Below are positions 5,985 to 6,098 of a DNA stretch of 6,098 nucleotides, piece by piece. Position 1 is the first letter of the stretch, and each line of letters opens with the position of its first letter. The notes beneath the pieces were generated by a model. That model did no database searches. It was not told the origin of the DNA and was given only the letters and a program-made list of their open reading frames with translations. Position numbers and translations under genes: made by a program. Source of the stretch: Verrucomicrobiota bacterium (GTDB lineage: Bacteria > Verrucomicrobiota > Lentisphaeria > Oligosphaerales > JAFGRS01); contig JAGVUW010000546.1 of the NCBI GenBank assembly GCA_019136035.1, positions 1 through 6,098 on the forward strand, read 5' to 3'.

Positions 5985-6098
5985 GGTGTCCCTGGTGTCC
6001 CTGGTGTCCCTGGTGTCCCTGGTGTCCCTGGTGTCCCTGGTGTCCCTGGTGTCCCTGGTGTCCCTGGTGTCCCTGGTGTCCCTGGTGTCCCTGGTGTC
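5985..6098. repeat. Perfect GGTGTCCCT tandem array running off the window (C-array 2)
   Basis: Twelve full identical 9-bp units plus six bases fill the right end with no mismatch and continue past the window. By position this is the counterpart of the three degenerate units before the four-helix gene, so a start codon of another gene probably follows. Perfect identity indicates recent expansion or homogenisation. On the minus strand the array gives GGG runs every 9 bases, again a G-quadruplex pattern. Confidence 0.97.

Noticed and set aside
4937..6098. CRISPR array
   Set aside because: Units are contiguous 9-mers with no unique spacers and there are no cas genes.

Overview
This is a GC-rich (roughly 70 percent) bacterial window. 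Codons prefer G or C at third positions and there are recognisable Shine-Dalgarno sites. An exported DUF6259-type glycosidase-like protein beside a 'four helix bundle suffix' protein points loosely to the Planctomycetes/Verrucomicrobia/Lentisphaerae (PVC) group or a similar environmental phylum. This is inference from family distribution; there is no rRNA to settle it.

Layout. Positions 1-3314 (minus strand) are one long open frame that runs off the left edge: at least 1104 residues of a secreted, probably carbohydrate-active protein. Positions 3315-3829 are a divergent intergenic region with a 29-bp direct repeat and a strong GNRA-loop hairpin in the leader of the next gene. Positions 3830-4915 (plus) encode aspartate carbamoyltransferase (pyrB), complete, of a long type with substitutions at residues that matter for domain closure in E. 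coli. Positions 5291-5869 (plus) encode a complete 192-residue four-helix-bundle protein related to the 23S rRNA intervening-sequence protein family.

The unusual part is 4916-6098. A 29-unit in-phase 9-bp array (consensus GGGACTCAA) starts just after the pyrB stop. It leads into a GC-rich palindromic box, then a short array of a second 9-mer (GGTGTCCCT), then the four-helix gene. The same order is repeated after that gene: 4 GGGACTCAA-type units, a diverged copy of the box (53 of 62 bases match over box plus C-array), then at least 12 perfect GGTGTCCCT units running off the right edge. The two 9-mers are largely complementary (AGGGAC against GTCCCT), so the four-helix gene sits between complementary arrays. 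The G-runs also fit a G-quadruplex motif. I read this as a repeat cassette tied to the four-helix gene, with another cassette gene probably just beyond the window.

The glycosidase-like gene and pyrB are transcribed divergently and look unrelated in function. pyrB and the four-helix gene point the same way but are separated by 375 bp of repeats, so joint function is doubtful. I saw no tRNA, rRNA, CRISPR array, transposase or reverse transcriptase.
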